Source of the DNA: Nitrobacter vulgaris
Lineage (GTDB): Bacteria; Pseudomonadota; Alphaproteobacteria; Rhizobiales; Xanthobacteraceae
Direction of reading: 5' to 3'
NCBI RefSeq assembly: GCF_002028545.1
Contig: NZ_MWPQ01000055.1
Span: 62,001-126,000, forward strand
DNA: 64,000 nucleotides
The position numbers and the translations under genes are program-made. The notes under the pieces were generated by a model. That model searched no databases and had not been told where the DNA came from. It saw only the letters and a program-made list of their open reading frames with translations. Positions 38,012 through 46,778 of the stretch are shown here, one piece after another (position 1 is the stretch's first letter; each line of letters opens with the position of its first letter).

Positions 38012-39289
38012 TCAATCCGTCATCGCCATGGCACGAAGCGCCTGACGCTCACGAGCCGACAACTTCTCGGTTTCGGACTTGAGTTGCCCGCAGGCGGCCA
38101 GAATGTCGCGGCCACGCGGCGTACGCACCGGGGAGGAATACCCGGCATTGAACACGTATTCGGAAAATTTCTCGATCTGATCCCAGTCCGAGCATTCGTA
38201 ACGCGTGCCCGGCCACGGATTGAAGGGAATCAGGTTGATCTTGGCGTGGATACCCTTGAGCAGCTTCACCAGCCGCTTGGCGTCGTCGAGCGAATCGTTG
38301 ACACCCTTCAGCATCACATATTCGAACGTGATCCGCTTGGCGTTGGAGGCCGCCGGATAATCACGGCACGCCTGCATCAGTTCGGCGATCGGATATTTGC
38401 GGTTCAACGGCACCAGTTCATTGCGCAGCTCGTCGCGCACCGCATGCAGCGAGATCGCCAGCATGACGCCGATCTCCTCGCCGGCGCGAACGATGTTCGG
38501 CACCACACCGGACGTCGACAAAGTGATACGACGCTTCGAGATGCCAATGCCTTCATTGTCGGCGACAATCAAAAGCCCATCGCGAACCGCGTCGAAATTA
38601 TAAAGCGGTTCGCCCATTCCCATCATCACGATGTTGGTGACAAGACGATTGCCGTGCGGCGTCTCGCGGTCGGCCCAGTCGTTCAAACGATCGCGTGCAA
38701 CCATGATCTGGCCAACGATCTCACCCGCCGTCAGATTGCGCACCAGGCGCTGGGTTCCGGTGTGGCAAAAGGAACAGTTCAGCGTGCAGCCGACCTGCGA
38801 CGATACGCACAGCGTGCCGCGGTCGGTCTCAGGAATGTAGACGCATTCGACTTCATGCGGCTTCTCGAGATCATGACCGCTCGGCAGCCGCAGCAGCCAT
38901 TTGCGTGTTCCATCGCTCGAAATCTGTTCGGCAACCACTTCGGGCCGATCGACCGTGACGTGTTTTTCCAATTCGGCGCGCAGGTCTTTCGACACACTGG
39001 TCATTTCGGCGAAAGTTTGGACGCCGCGGACATACATCCAGTGCCAGAGCTGCTGCACCCGCATCCTTTGTTGCTCCCGCGGGATGCCGATGGTGGCGAG
39101 CCGTTCGGAAATCTCCGCGCGCGTGAGGCCGATCAGTGACGGCTTCGCGGGCGGCACGTAGGTTTCAAGCGCGACTTTCTCCAAAGGAGCGCCACCGGTC
39201 GCCGTTTCGGGCGCAACCGGTTTGCTCGCGGCGATGGCGATCTCAGTCGACACAGTGCTCAGGTTGCCGGGCGTCTCATTCATGCGCAT
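38012..39289 (-). CDS. rlmN: Dual-specificity 23S rRNA / tRNA adenine-C2 methyltransferase RlmN
   Basis: 425 residues. Radical-SAM cluster CxxxCxxC in [28 protein letters not shown], and the C-terminal [15 protein letters not shown] with the catalytic Cys. Methylates A2503 of 23S rRNA and A37 of some tRNAs. The N-terminus has an extra 45-residue Ala/Pro-rich lead before [19 protein letters not shown]; the true start may be either of the first two Met. Confidence 0.97.
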   Translation of the reverse strand: MRMNETPGNLSTVSTEIAIAASKPVAPETATGGAPLEKVALETYVPPAKPSLIGLTRAEISERLATIGIPREQQRMRVQQLWHWMYVRGVQTFAEMTSVSKDLRAELEKHVTVDRPEVVAEQISSDGTRKWLLRLPSGHDLEKPHEVECVYIPETDRGTLCVSSQVGCTLNCSFCHTGTQRLVRNLTAGEIVGQIMVARDRLNDWADRETPHGNRLVTNIVMMGMGEPLYNFDAVRDGLLIVADNEGIGISKRRITLSTSGVVPNIVRAGEEIGVMLAISLHAVRDELRNELVPLNRKYPIAELMQACRDYPAASNAKRITFEYVMLKGVNDSLDDAKRLVKLLKGIHAKINLIPFNPWPGTRYECSDWDQIEKFSEYVFNAGYSSPVRTPRGRDILAACGQLKSETEKLSARERQALRAMAMTD

Positions 39290-39346
39290 GACATAAGCTT
39301 TCCAGGCCCCGCTGAAAAGCCGACAAATGCTGCAATGGTAACGGCG

Positions 39347-39895
39347 CTAGTGCTTGCAATCCTGCACGATTTTGTCCAGCGCCTGAGACAGCCCCTTGAG
39401 GGAAAAGACGTCCGTGGTTTGCGTTCCCTTGGAAGACACGCCCTTGACGGTCGCGTCCGTGCCCTTGCGCATGGCATCGATCAGCCGGTCTTCATCGGCG
39501 GCGTTCTTGATCCAAATGCCGTCGCCCTGGGCGTACATTGCGTAGCTCGCACCGGCGACCTCGAGCGTGGCTTCCGAACCCGGTTTGAGTGTATAGCCCA
39601 TCGTGACCGACACTTCGTTCGTCACTTTCTCGGCCGGCCGGGTCGAAACGAAGGCGTAGGCCGGATCGCGCGGCCGATTGGGCGGATTGGTCTTTGAGGA
39701 TGTCGGTTTGGCGAGAGCGAAGCACACCTTCTTGCCACTAGACGACGCGGTATACGCACCCCACGCGCCGAACTGTCCGAGCAGCGTTGGCTCCGAACTG
39801 CCGGCTGTCGGTGCGCTGAATGCGGGAGCAAGGCCGAGCCCACCTGCGAGCAGACTTCCCACCAGAACTGTCAGCAATTGCCGCATAGACATCAT
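39347..39895 (-). CDS. Invasion-associated locus B (IalB) family exported protein
   Basis: 182 residues from ATG 39895 (AAGGACGAG upstream) with a signal peptide (LTVLVGSLLAGGLGLAPAFS). The mature domain follows IalB: FGAWGAYTASSSGKKVCFAL, then TMGYTLKPGSEATLEVAG, DGIWIKNAADEDRLIDAMRK and a final Cys. The family is named from Bartonella, but members are widespread envelope proteins in Rhizobiales with no fixed role; pathogenicity should not be inferred. Confidence 0.9.
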   Translation of the reverse strand: MMSMRQLLTVLVGSLLAGGLGLAPAFSAPTAGSSEPTLLGQFGAWGAYTASSSGKKVCFALAKPTSSKTNPPNRPRDPAYAFVSTRPAEKVTNEVSVTMGYTLKPGSEATLEVAGASYAMYAQGDGIWIKNAADEDRLIDAMRKGTDATVKGVSSKGTQTTDVFSLKGLSQALDKIVQDCKH

Positions 39896-40154
39896 CAAAT
39901 CTCGTCCTTCATCATTTGTGACTGGAAGATGGCTTGACGTGCGCGGTTCACACGTCATCGGGAATAACTGGAAACGCCTGATTTGTGAAGGCGGTCCATC
40001 CTTGCGGCTTGCGTCACGATTCGCAAGCTCTCTGCCTCGCCTCGTTGGGCTGCAACAATAAAGTCGCGCACGGTCGCGTGAGGGAATCACGCATCCATAG
40101 CGACCGCGACGAAAGCGTCGCCTTCGCAATGAAGCGCAGCATTGTTCAAGGCGG

Positions 40155-40535
40155 TTACGCCACTTCGTTCTTTATTCCGCGCTTCAATGCCGCGCGCGCG
40201 GCCTCACGATGCTCTGGCGTGATATGCGCAGCCACAATCCTGATCGCCGTCGCAAGCACCGCGGCATCGTCGGTGAAGCCGAGCACCGGCAACATGTCGG
40301 GAACAAAATCAAGCGGCAGGACGAAGTAAGCGATGGCGCCGAGCAGGGACGCCTGCACATGACGCGGCGTCTGCTTGTCGAACGCGCAATAGTAGGCGGC
40401 CAACAGGTCTTCGGCGAACGGCACATGAGCCACGACGCGCTTCAGCTTGCTCCAGAACCGCCGGCGCACGCTGTCGCGATCCTGCGCCAGCCGATCGGCT
40501 GGCTCAAATCCCACACTGTGTTTCGATGCCATCAT
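40155..40535 (-). CDS. YkvA-family (DUF1232) membrane protein
   Basis: 126 residues with the DUF1232 signature LLGAIAYFVLPLDFVPDMLP, followed by TDDAAVLATAIRIVAAHI. A single short re-entrant or TM segment is likely. Function unknown in the family. It stands alone between IalB and phhB on the same strand. Confidence 0.92.
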   Translation of the reverse strand: MMASKHSVGFEPADRLAQDRDSVRRRFWSKLKRVVAHVPFAEDLLAAYYCAFDKQTPRHVQASLLGAIAYFVLPLDFVPDMLPVLGFTDDAAVLATAIRIVAAHITPEHREAARAALKRGIKNEVA

Positions 40536-40628
40536 CCGGGTTCCTGAAACATCATGGCGCGGTTCGCCAAAATCGTCTTTACCACGTGGGAACTCTGTTT
40601 CTCCGTTGCAAGATCGGCATTGGCCCGT

Positions 40629-40934
40629 TCACGTCCCCTGGGGCTGTTTTGCGATCGCGTTCATCGCATCGGCGAGCTTGATGTCGCGCTCGGTGACGCC
40701 GCCGGCGTCGTGGGTCGCGAGCACGACCTCCACCGTCTTGTAGACATTACGCCACTCCGGATGGTGATCGCTCTTTTCGGCAACCAGCGCGACACGCGTC
40801 ATGAAGCCGAAAGCCTCGTTGAAATCCCGGAACGTGAAAGTACGCGTAATGGCCTCGCGGCCCGCGACCCGCGACCAACCCGACAGCTCATTGAGCGCTG
40901 TTCTTTGTTCTTCCTCCGACAGCCGCTTGGCCAT
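40629..40934 (-). CDS. phhB: 4a-hydroxytetrahydrobiopterin dehydratase (PCD/DCoH)
   Basis: 101 residues from ATG 40934. Active-site motif [20 protein letters not shown], with [17 protein letters not shown] end ([19 protein letters not shown]). Recycles the pterin cofactor of aromatic hydroxylases or of molybdopterin-related enzymes. A longer frame to 41015 is not supported. Confidence 0.95.
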   Translation of the reverse strand: MAKRLSEEEQRTALNELSGWSRVAGREAITRTFTFRDFNEAFGFMTRVALVAEKSDHHPEWRNVYKTVEVVLATHDAGGVTERDIKLADAMNAIAKQPQGT

Positions 40935-41343
40935 TTTTGTCTCCTTCTTGATTGGAACATTCGCTCGCTTCGTATTGACCCGTTTTTCGGGCGAAGCGGT
41001 ACCCGCCACGCGCAAAAACTACATGAAATGTTGCTTCCTGGCTGAATCGAGCATATAAGGGCTATTCACAATGTATCTTATAAGAAGAGCGTGCTGGATT
41101 ACGGCCTCGCCGGAAATCTTGCCCTGGAACAACCGGAAGGCATTGGATCCGGTCCTATATCGTCGTAATCCCGCACCGGGTCGGCCAGCGTTCCTGCTGG
41201 CAGGGTGACATGATCATCTTGGCTGCGGTCTTTGTTTAGGTATACGACCTATATCGGGCATGGGTATTCGCGGAAATCGCGCTTACGTCAGGTTTCCGCC
41301 GATGCCCGTCGCGCTTCTATCCTGCCTTCGCGGAGTCTTGGAG
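40935..41343. other. 409-bp divergent region between phhB and fdxA
   Basis: No gene supported. An AT-rich patch at about 41050-41090 probably holds a promoter, but I cannot fix -35/-10 elements. The fdxA frame is open upstream to 41260 with an ATG, without ferredoxin similarity. Confidence 0.45.
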
Positions 41344-41682
41344 ATGACCTTCGTTGTCACCGAAAATTGTATCAAATGCAAATACATGGATTGTGTAGAG
41401 GTATGTCCGGTCGACTGCTTCTACGAAGGCGACAATATGCTCGTCATCAATCCTGATGAGTGCATCGACTGCGGCGTGTGCGAGCCTGAATGTCCGGCCG
41501 AAGCCATCAAGCCTGACTCCGAGCCGGACCTTGAAAACTGGCTCAAGCTGAACGCCGAATATGCCGCGGTCTGGCCGAACATTACGATCAAGCGCGATGC
41601 TCCCGCCGACGCGAAATCTTTCGACGGCGTTGCGGACAAGCTGGAACAATACTTTTCGGCAAATCCCGGTCAGGGCGACTGA
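41344..41682 (+). CDS. fdxA: Seven-iron ferredoxin FdxA
   Basis: 112 residues starting [20 protein letters not shown]. Ligands for one [3Fe-4S] and one [4Fe-4S] cluster are in [17 protein letters not shown] and [12 protein letters not shown]; the C-terminal half ([19 protein letters not shown]) is typical of the Azotobacter FdI/FdxA family. Small electron carrier in the cytosol. Followed 6 bp later by the DUF488 gene, so probably cotranscribed. Confidence 0.95.
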   Translation: MTFVVTENCIKCKYMDCVEVCPVDCFYEGDNMLVINPDECIDCGVCEPECPAEAIKPDSEPDLENWLKLNAEYAAVWPNITIKRDAPADAKSFDGVADKLEQYFSANPGQGD

Positions 41683-41688
41683 GCGAAG

Positions 41689-42069
41689 GTGCTTGCGGTC
41701 AAGAACATCAACGTGAAGCGAGCCTATGAGGCTCCCGATACGGATGATGGCACGCGGATACTGGTTGATCGCTTATGGCCCAGGGGTCTCCGAAAGACGG
41801 ACGCCGCTATCGATCGGTGGATAAAAGGCATCGCGCCCAGCACCGATCTGCGCAAATGGTTCGGGCATGATCCCGCCCGCTGGCAGGAATTTCGGCAGCG
41901 ATACGCGGATGAGATACAGGAACACCCGGAAGAGCTCGACGAACTGCGCGCCTGCGCACGAGCCGGCCGGATAACGCTTGTCTTTGCGGCTCACGATGAA
42001 ACACGCAACAATGCGGTGGTCTTGAGAGACGTTCTTCTCGGCCGTATCAGTTCGAGCCTTTCCTCTTGA
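41689..42069 (+). CDS. DUF488 family protein
   Basis: 126 residues from a GTG start 6 bp after fdxA. DUF488 motifs: VKRAYEAPDTDDGTRILVDR, LWPRGLRKTDAAIDRWIKGI, APSTDLRKWFGHDPARW and ITLVFAAHDETRNNAVVL. Function is unproven; some members are linked to stress or uracil-DNA contexts. A palindromic repeat follows the stop codon immediately. Confidence 0.92.
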   Translation: MLAVKNINVKRAYEAPDTDDGTRILVDRLWPRGLRKTDAAIDRWIKGIAPSTDLRKWFGHDPARWQEFRQRYADEIQEHPEELDELRACARAGRITLVFAAHDETRNNAVVLRDVLLGRISSSLSS

Positions 42070-42152
42070 TGGAATCTGACGCGTTTTTTCACGCGAACCG
42101 TTCCATCCTCGGGTCAGCCTAAGGACATGCTTCGCTCGAAACGCCATAGCCA
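42070..42152. repeat. Extragenic repeat, family B, between DUF488 and htpG
   Basis: Contains TGACGCGTTTTTTCACGCGA and ACATGCTTCGCTCGAAACGC followed by CATAGCCATG. Both blocks recur in the same order at 62869-62950. Lies between two convergent genes. Confidence 0.75.
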
Positions 42153-42202
42153 TGCCCGCCGCACAATCATTTACAGGTTTGATCGCTCACATCGAGCATC
42201 CA

Positions 42203-44116
42203 TCAATCGCTACCCTCCGCGGTCGAACGACGCAGTCCCCGCTCGACAATGCGGGCAAGACGCTTGGAAAACTCAAGTGCATCACTGGGGCGATCGCCGT
42301 CGAGAACGCGCGCGTCGTCGAGCAGCATTCGCGCGGTGTCCTCCTTGAACTCGCTATCACTTTCCCCGAGCGCTGCCAGCGAAGCGATCAGCGGATGACG
42401 CGGATTCACCTCGAGCACCGGCTTGGATACGCCGGCCAATTGTCCAACACCGACGAGAATTTTTTCCAGTTGCCGATCATAACCTGACTCGGACGCGACA
42501 AGGCAGACCGGGCTGTCGGTGAGACGCTCGGACGAGCGAACGTCCGAAACCAGGTCCGCGAGTGTCGTCTTGAGGAAGGCAAGGAACTCCGCGACACCAG
42601 CGCTGACGTCCTGCGAAGGCTCGGGGCTCGCGTCGAGGCGCGAAATTGCCGCCAGATCCGCCGCTCCCTGCGTCACGGATTTGAACGGCTTTCCCTCGAA
42701 GCTCGGTCCAGACGTGACCCAAAAGCTGTCGACCGGATCGGACAGCAGCAGGACCTCCACGCCGCGGGCGCGAAAGCCCTCCAGATGGGGCGAAGCTTCG
42801 AGACGCGCGGCATCCTGCCCGGCGAGATAGTAGATCGAGGTCTGATTTTCCTTCAGCGCGCCGACATAGTCCTTGAGGCTTCGCAACGATCCGGCCGTGG
42901 TCTTGAAGCGTGAGAGCCCCAGGATGGTGTCGCGCCGGTCGGCGGCATCGTAGATGCCCTCCTTGAACATCGGACCGAAGGCCTCCCAGATTTTCCCGTA
43001 AGCCTCCGCGTCTTTGTCGGCAAGCTTCTCCAGTTCGCTGAGGATACGGCCGGTGATGCTTTTCTTGATTGCGGCCAGGATCGGGCTTTCCTGAATCATT
43101 TCGCGCGAGATATTGAGCGGAAGGTCCGCCGAGTCGACGACACCGCGCACGAATCGCAGATAGCGGGGCAGTAGATCGGCATCGTCAGTGATAAAAACGC
43201 GCCTCACGTAAAGTTTGAGCTGCTGCTTCTTGTCCGGCTCGAACAGATCGAAAGGCCGGTTTTGCGGTACGAACAGGAGCGCCGTGAACTCCTGTCGTCC
43301 CTCGGCGCGGAAATGCACCGTCAGCGCGGGTTCGTCGAATTGGCCTGCGACGCTGCGGTAGAAATCGGCGTATTCGGAAGCGTTAATCTCGCCGCGCGGC
43401 TTGGTCCAAAGCGCCGCGCCATCGGCAATCTCGGTCGGAGCGGCGCCGGGCTTCTCGACAAGTGCGATCGGGACCGGCACATGACCCGATTGCTCCCTGA
43501 TCATTTGTTCAAGCTTCAACCGATCAGTATATCCCGTGGCGTCTTCGGTAAGATGAAGCGTCACACGGGTTCCTCTCGCAGGGGCTTCGCTTTCATCCAC
43601 AGGCGTAACCGTGAATGTGCCCTTCCCATCCGATGACCAGCGCCATGCCTCTTTGGCGTCCGCACGCCGTGAGATCACATCGACCTGATCCGCCACCATG
43701 AAGGCCGAATAGAAGCCGACCCCGAACTGACCGATCAGAGTGACGCCGTCGCCCGACTCTGCGGCCTGAGCCTGCTCAATGAAAGCCTTAGTGCCTGACC
43801 GGGCGATCGTTCCGAGGGCGTCGACCATCTCGTCCCGGCTCATGCCGATACCGTTGTCCTCGACCGTCAGTTGCCGCCGTTCCGCATCAATGGTTATGCA
43901 AATCTGCGGCCTGGTCTCGTCTGCCAGCAATGTGGGATCGCTGATCGCTTCATAACGCAGACGCTCGCAAGCGTCGGCCGCGTTCGAAATCAACTCCCGC
44001 AAGAACACGTCTTTGTCGGAATAAACCGAGTGCACCATCATCTGGAGCAGCTTGGCCACATCCGCTTCAAACACCCGGCTTTCGGCCGCACCATCCTTGT
44101 CGATTGTCGAAGTCAT
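42203..44116 (-). CDS. htpG: Hsp90-family chaperone HtpG
   Basis: 637 residues. Bergerat ATPase motifs ELISNAADACERLRY, VEDNGIGMSRDEM, GTIARSGTKAFIEQ and IGQFGVGFYSAFMVAD; middle-domain RVFITDDADLLPRYLRFVRG and SADLPLNISREM. Cytosolic ATP-dependent chaperone. A GAGGGTAA ribosome site precedes the start. I see no clear sigma-32 promoter. Confidence 0.97.
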   Translation of the reverse strand: MTSTIDKDGAAESRVFEADVAKLLQMMVHSVYSDKDVFLRELISNAADACERLRYEAISDPTLLADETRPQICITIDAERRQLTVEDNGIGMSRDEMVDALGTIARSGTKAFIEQAQAAESGDGVTLIGQFGVGFYSAFMVADQVDVISRRADAKEAWRWSSDGKGTFTVTPVDESEAPARGTRVTLHLTEDATGYTDRLKLEQMIREQSGHVPVPIALVEKPGAAPTEIADGAALWTKPRGEINASEYADFYRSVAGQFDEPALTVHFRAEGRQEFTALLFVPQNRPFDLFEPDKKQQLKLYVRRVFITDDADLLPRYLRFVRGVVDSADLPLNISREMIQESPILAAIKKSITGRILSELEKLADKDAEAYGKIWEAFGPMFKEGIYDAADRRDTILGLSRFKTTAGSLRSLKDYVGALKENQTSIYYLAGQDAARLEASPHLEGFRARGVEVLLLSDPVDSFWVTSGPSFEGKPFKSVTQGAADLAAISRLDASPEPSQDVSAGVAEFLAFLKTTLADLVSDVRSSERLTDSPVCLVASESGYDRQLEKILVGVGQLAGVSKPVLEVNPRHPLIASLAALGESDSEFKEDTARMLLDDARVLDGDRPSDALEFSKRLARIVERGLRRSTAEGSD

Positions 44117-44611
44117 ATTGTTTACCCTCGATCAACTTGACGCAAAAATCAGCGTGATTCAGAAACTTGAAATTGTTGTTTCCGCGGATCCGGTCAAGCG
44201 AAGTTCTGAACCACTCACACGATAAGATGCTGGTGTCTCTTTGAGACTGAAGTTCACATCATAGGTTTGCAAAGAATACGCGAATTCTGGAACCGGAACC
44301 GGGGATGATATAGAAAAAATGCGGGCGTCATTCCAGTGCGTCGCGCCTTGCGCTTAGCCTCGGCCTGTCAGCCGGACGGGAAGGGTGAGGGGCTCGATCA
44401 AACCCCTCTTCGATGGTCAAACCGCAACAAAACTATGCCAGCCAATGTCCGGGGAAACTCGTGCGCCTCGGAACGGGGCACTCAGTTTAGAACAAACCTA
44501 ATTTTGTGCTGTAGTAAAGCCAGGTCGGCTTCGCTAAACAATTTTCGCCTACCTGAGGGGTGCCGCCCGCGCCTCTTGAATTTGCGGAATTCTGGCCCGG
44601 CGACGAGATAA
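44117..44611. other. 495-bp divergent region upstream of the PepSY/ApbE cluster
   Basis: No gene supported. A stem GAGGGG (44387-44392) / CCCCTC (44403-44408) lies in a G-rich patch, and TTTAGAAC at 44486-44493 resembles half of an iron-responsive (Irr-type) site followed by CCTAATTTTG. Neither is convincing alone. Unusually long for this densely packed genome, so a regulatory RNA or a deleted gene (for example a TonB receptor) is possible. Confidence 0.4.
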
Positions 44612-45274
44612 ATGGACAATCCGGATCGATTGACTGTCGAGGGCAACGAACTCTGGCAGCGAAAGAAGCGTCGCGCTTTCTTTATTAATCAGCTCTATCA
44701 GTGGCATTGGATCAGCTCAGGCCTCTGTTTGATCGGTATGTTGCTGTTCGCCCTGACCGGAATTACGCTGAACAATGCCGGTCAAATCGAATCCAAGCCC
44801 GCGGTTGCGATGCGTCAGGCACAACTGCCACAAGCGCTGATCGCCGACCTGACGTCTGATCCAGGCGAAACCAAGGCGGCTCTGCCGCCGAGTATCAGCG
44901 AGTGGTTGCGGCGCGAGGTCAACGTCAACACCGCCGGACGCGACACTGAATGGTCGCCCGATGAGGTTTATGTCGCCCTGCCTCAGCCTGGCGGCGACGC
45001 ATGGCTCAGCATCCAGCGCGACAGTGGTGCGGTGTCGTATGAGGTCACCAGCCGCGGCTGGATCGCCTATCTCAATGATTTGCACAAGGGTCGCCACACG
45101 GGCAAGGCGTGGAGCTGGTTCATCGACGTGTTTGCCGCCGCCGCAATCATTTTCTGCCTCACCGGCCTGTTGCTTCTGCAGCTTCATGCCAAACGACGTC
45201 CGGCCACCTGGCCCGTCGTGACCATGGGACTGATTATTCCGACCCTGCTCGTTGTTTTTCTCATTCATGGCTAG
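44612..45274 (+). CDS. PepSY-associated transmembrane protein
   Basis: 220 residues: cytosolic basic start, TM1 at about 32-52 (WISSGLCLIGMLLFALTGITL), a periplasmic PepSY-like domain (DEVYVALPQPGGDAWLSIQR, SGAVSYEVTSRGWIAYLNDL), then HKGRHTGKAWSWFIDVFAAA into TM2 and TM3. His residues next to the helices could bind haem, as in PepSY-TM iron reductases. First gene of a cluster with DUF2271, DUF4198 and ApbE; together they suggest electron transfer across the inner membrane. Confidence 0.88.
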   Translation: MDNPDRLTVEGNELWQRKKRRAFFINQLYQWHWISSGLCLIGMLLFALTGITLNNAGQIESKPAVAMRQAQLPQALIADLTSDPGETKAALPPSISEWLRREVNVNTAGRDTEWSPDEVYVALPQPGGDAWLSIQRDSGAVSYEVTSRGWIAYLNDLHKGRHTGKAWSWFIDVFAAAAIIFCLTGLLLLQLHAKRRPATWPVVTMGLIIPTLLVVFLIHG

Positions 45275-45284
45275 AAGGTAAACA

Positions 45285-45797
45285 ATGCGTCTCCTGATTT
45301 CCGCCGCACTCTCGACCCTTGCCGCAGGCTCGTCGCTGGCCTCCGAGGCGACGATCAGCATAGATATTCCCCAGCTCGCCGTCGCCGAGTACCATAAGCC
45401 TTACATCGCCATGTGGGTGGAACAGGCAGACGGCGGCAAGATCACCAACCTCGCCGTGTGGTACGACGTCAACCACAAGAAAAACGAGGGTACGAAGTGG
45501 CTCAAGGACATGCGGCAGTGGTGGCGCCGCTCGGGCCGCGAACTGACGATGCCCGTCGATGGATTGTCCAGTCCAACCCGCGCGCCCGGTACCCATCAGA
45601 TCAAGTTTGATAGCGCCGGCAAACCGCTCGAAGGACTGACCCCCGGCAAATACCAGCTCGTCATCGAGGCCGCTCGCGAAGTCGGCGGCCGTGAGCTGCT
45701 GAAAATCCCATTCGAATGGCCGCCGAAAGCCCCGGCAACCAGCGAAGCCAAGGGTGAACGTGAGCTTGGCACGGTCACATTGAAATTGAATCCATAG
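45285..45797 (+). CDS. DUF2271 periplasmic protein, possible flavinylation target
   Basis: 170 residues with a signal peptide (LLISAALSTLAAGSSLAS). The DUF2271 core has KPYIAMWVEQADGGKITNLA, VWYDVNHKKNEGTKWLKDMR and the loop VDGLSSPTRAPGTHQIKFD. In this family the loop usually reads D-x-x-SGATR-x-PG, like sites modified by ApbE; here it is SSPT with Thr98 retained and TRxPG intact. An ApbE gene is two genes downstream, so covalent FMN on Thr98 is a reasonable but untested guess. Starts 10 bp after the PepSY gene. Confidence 0.88.
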   Translation: MRLLISAALSTLAAGSSLASEATISIDIPQLAVAEYHKPYIAMWVEQADGGKITNLAVWYDVNHKKNEGTKWLKDMRQWWRRSGRELTMPVDGLSSPTRAPGTHQIKFDSAGKPLEGLTPGKYQLVIEAAREVGGRELLKIPFEWPPKAPATSEAKGERELGTVTLKLNP

Positions 45798-45800
45798 AGC

Positions 45801-45829
45801 TTTCGCTTCTGATGAAATCAGAAGCGAAA
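45801..45829. repeat. Perfect 13-bp hairpin (family B core) after the DUF2271 gene
   Basis: TTTCGCTTCTGAT / ATCAGAAGCGAAA with a 3-base loop, 3 bp after the stop codon, followed by TCTGACGCGTTTTCTTCACG at 45843 (compare 42078 and 62869). Could attenuate transcription into the DUF4198 gene. Confidence 0.75.
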
Positions 45830-45960
45830 TTTCTCAATTCGATCTGACGCGTTTTCTTCACGAGAGCCGGTATTCACGTCGTTCGAAAACGCTCTGATCC
45901 GCGCCTACGAAGACGCCGTGCATTTATCGCTTTCACAGCTTTCATGGAAAGGATTTCGCC

Positions 45961-46770
45961 ATGACCAACCACCTCAAGTTCGCATTGATCGCTGCGGCGG
46001 TCTCGCTGCTTGCCCTGCCCGCGCAGGCTCACCGCCCCTGGCTGCTGCCATCGGCAACCGTGCTGTCCGGCCCTGACCTCTGGGTCACGGTCGATGGCGC
46101 CATCTCCAACGACCTCTTCTATTTTGAGCATAACCCGTTGCCGCTCGACAACCTGACGATCGAGGGCCCCGACGGCAAAGCCGTCGCGCCGGAGAATCTG
46201 ACTAAAGGCCACTTCCGCAACACCTTCGATTTCAAACTGGCGCAACCCGGCACCTACAAATTGATGTTGACCCAGCAGGGTCTGTTCGCCAGCTATAAAC
46301 TGGACGGAGAGAACAAGCGCTGGCGCGGCAAGCCTGACGAACTAGCCAAGGCCATTCCCGCCAAGGCGACCGACGTAAAGGTCACGGAAAACCGCAGCCG
46401 AATCGAATCCTTCGTTACATCGGGGAAGCCCTCAGTTGACACACTGAAACCAACCGGCGTCGGACTCGAGATGATCCCGGTGACGCATCCGAACAGTCTG
46501 ATGGTTGGAGAGAAGGCGACGTTCCGTCTCGTAATGGACGGCCAGCCCGCCACTGGTGTAGCGGTGGAAATTGTTCCCGGCGGAATCCGCTATCGCGATA
46601 CACTGAACGAGAGCAAGGCAACGACCGACGAGACCGGCACCTTCAGCATCACCTTCCCGGATCCCGGTTTCTACTGGATGAAAGCATCAGTGCAAGACGA
46701 CAAGAGCAAGATCAAGGACGCCCAGCGCCGCAGCACTTACATCACCACGGTCGAAGTGCTGCCGCAGTAA
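45961..46770 (+). CDS. DUF4198 periplasmic protein (metal-uptake associated)
   Basis: 269 residues, signal peptide (FALIAAAVSLLALPAQA) with the mature start AHRPWLLPSATVLSGPDLWV, in which an N-terminal His-containing HRPW motif is typical of DUF4198 and could bind metal. Later KDGxxLFA-like beta blocks include HPNSLMVGEKATFRLVMDGQ and TDETGTFSITFPDPGFYWMK, a carboxypeptidase-regulatory-like fold. Relatives occur beside nickel/cobalt or iron uptake genes. Separated from DUF2271 by a 163-bp gap with a repeat. Confidence 0.88.
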   Translation: MTNHLKFALIAAAVSLLALPAQAHRPWLLPSATVLSGPDLWVTVDGAISNDLFYFEHNPLPLDNLTIEGPDGKAVAPENLTKGHFRNTFDFKLAQPGTYKLMLTQQGLFASYKLDGENKRWRGKPDELAKAIPAKATDVKVTENRSRIESFVTSGKPSVDTLKPTGVGLEMIPVTHPNSLMVGEKATFRLVMDGQPATGVAVEIVPGGIRYRDTLNESKATTDETGTFSITFPDPGFYWMKASVQDDKSKIKDAQRRSTYITTVEVLPQ

Positions 46771-46778
46771 CCACGCCA

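Noticed and set aside
44375-44460. Stretch with GGGAAGGGTGAGG and CCGCAACAAAACT that recalls a cobalamin riboswitch
   Set aside because: The B12 box and the CCCGCAACTGT core are missing and the order does not fit. Two genuine riboswitches in the window show what a real one looks like.
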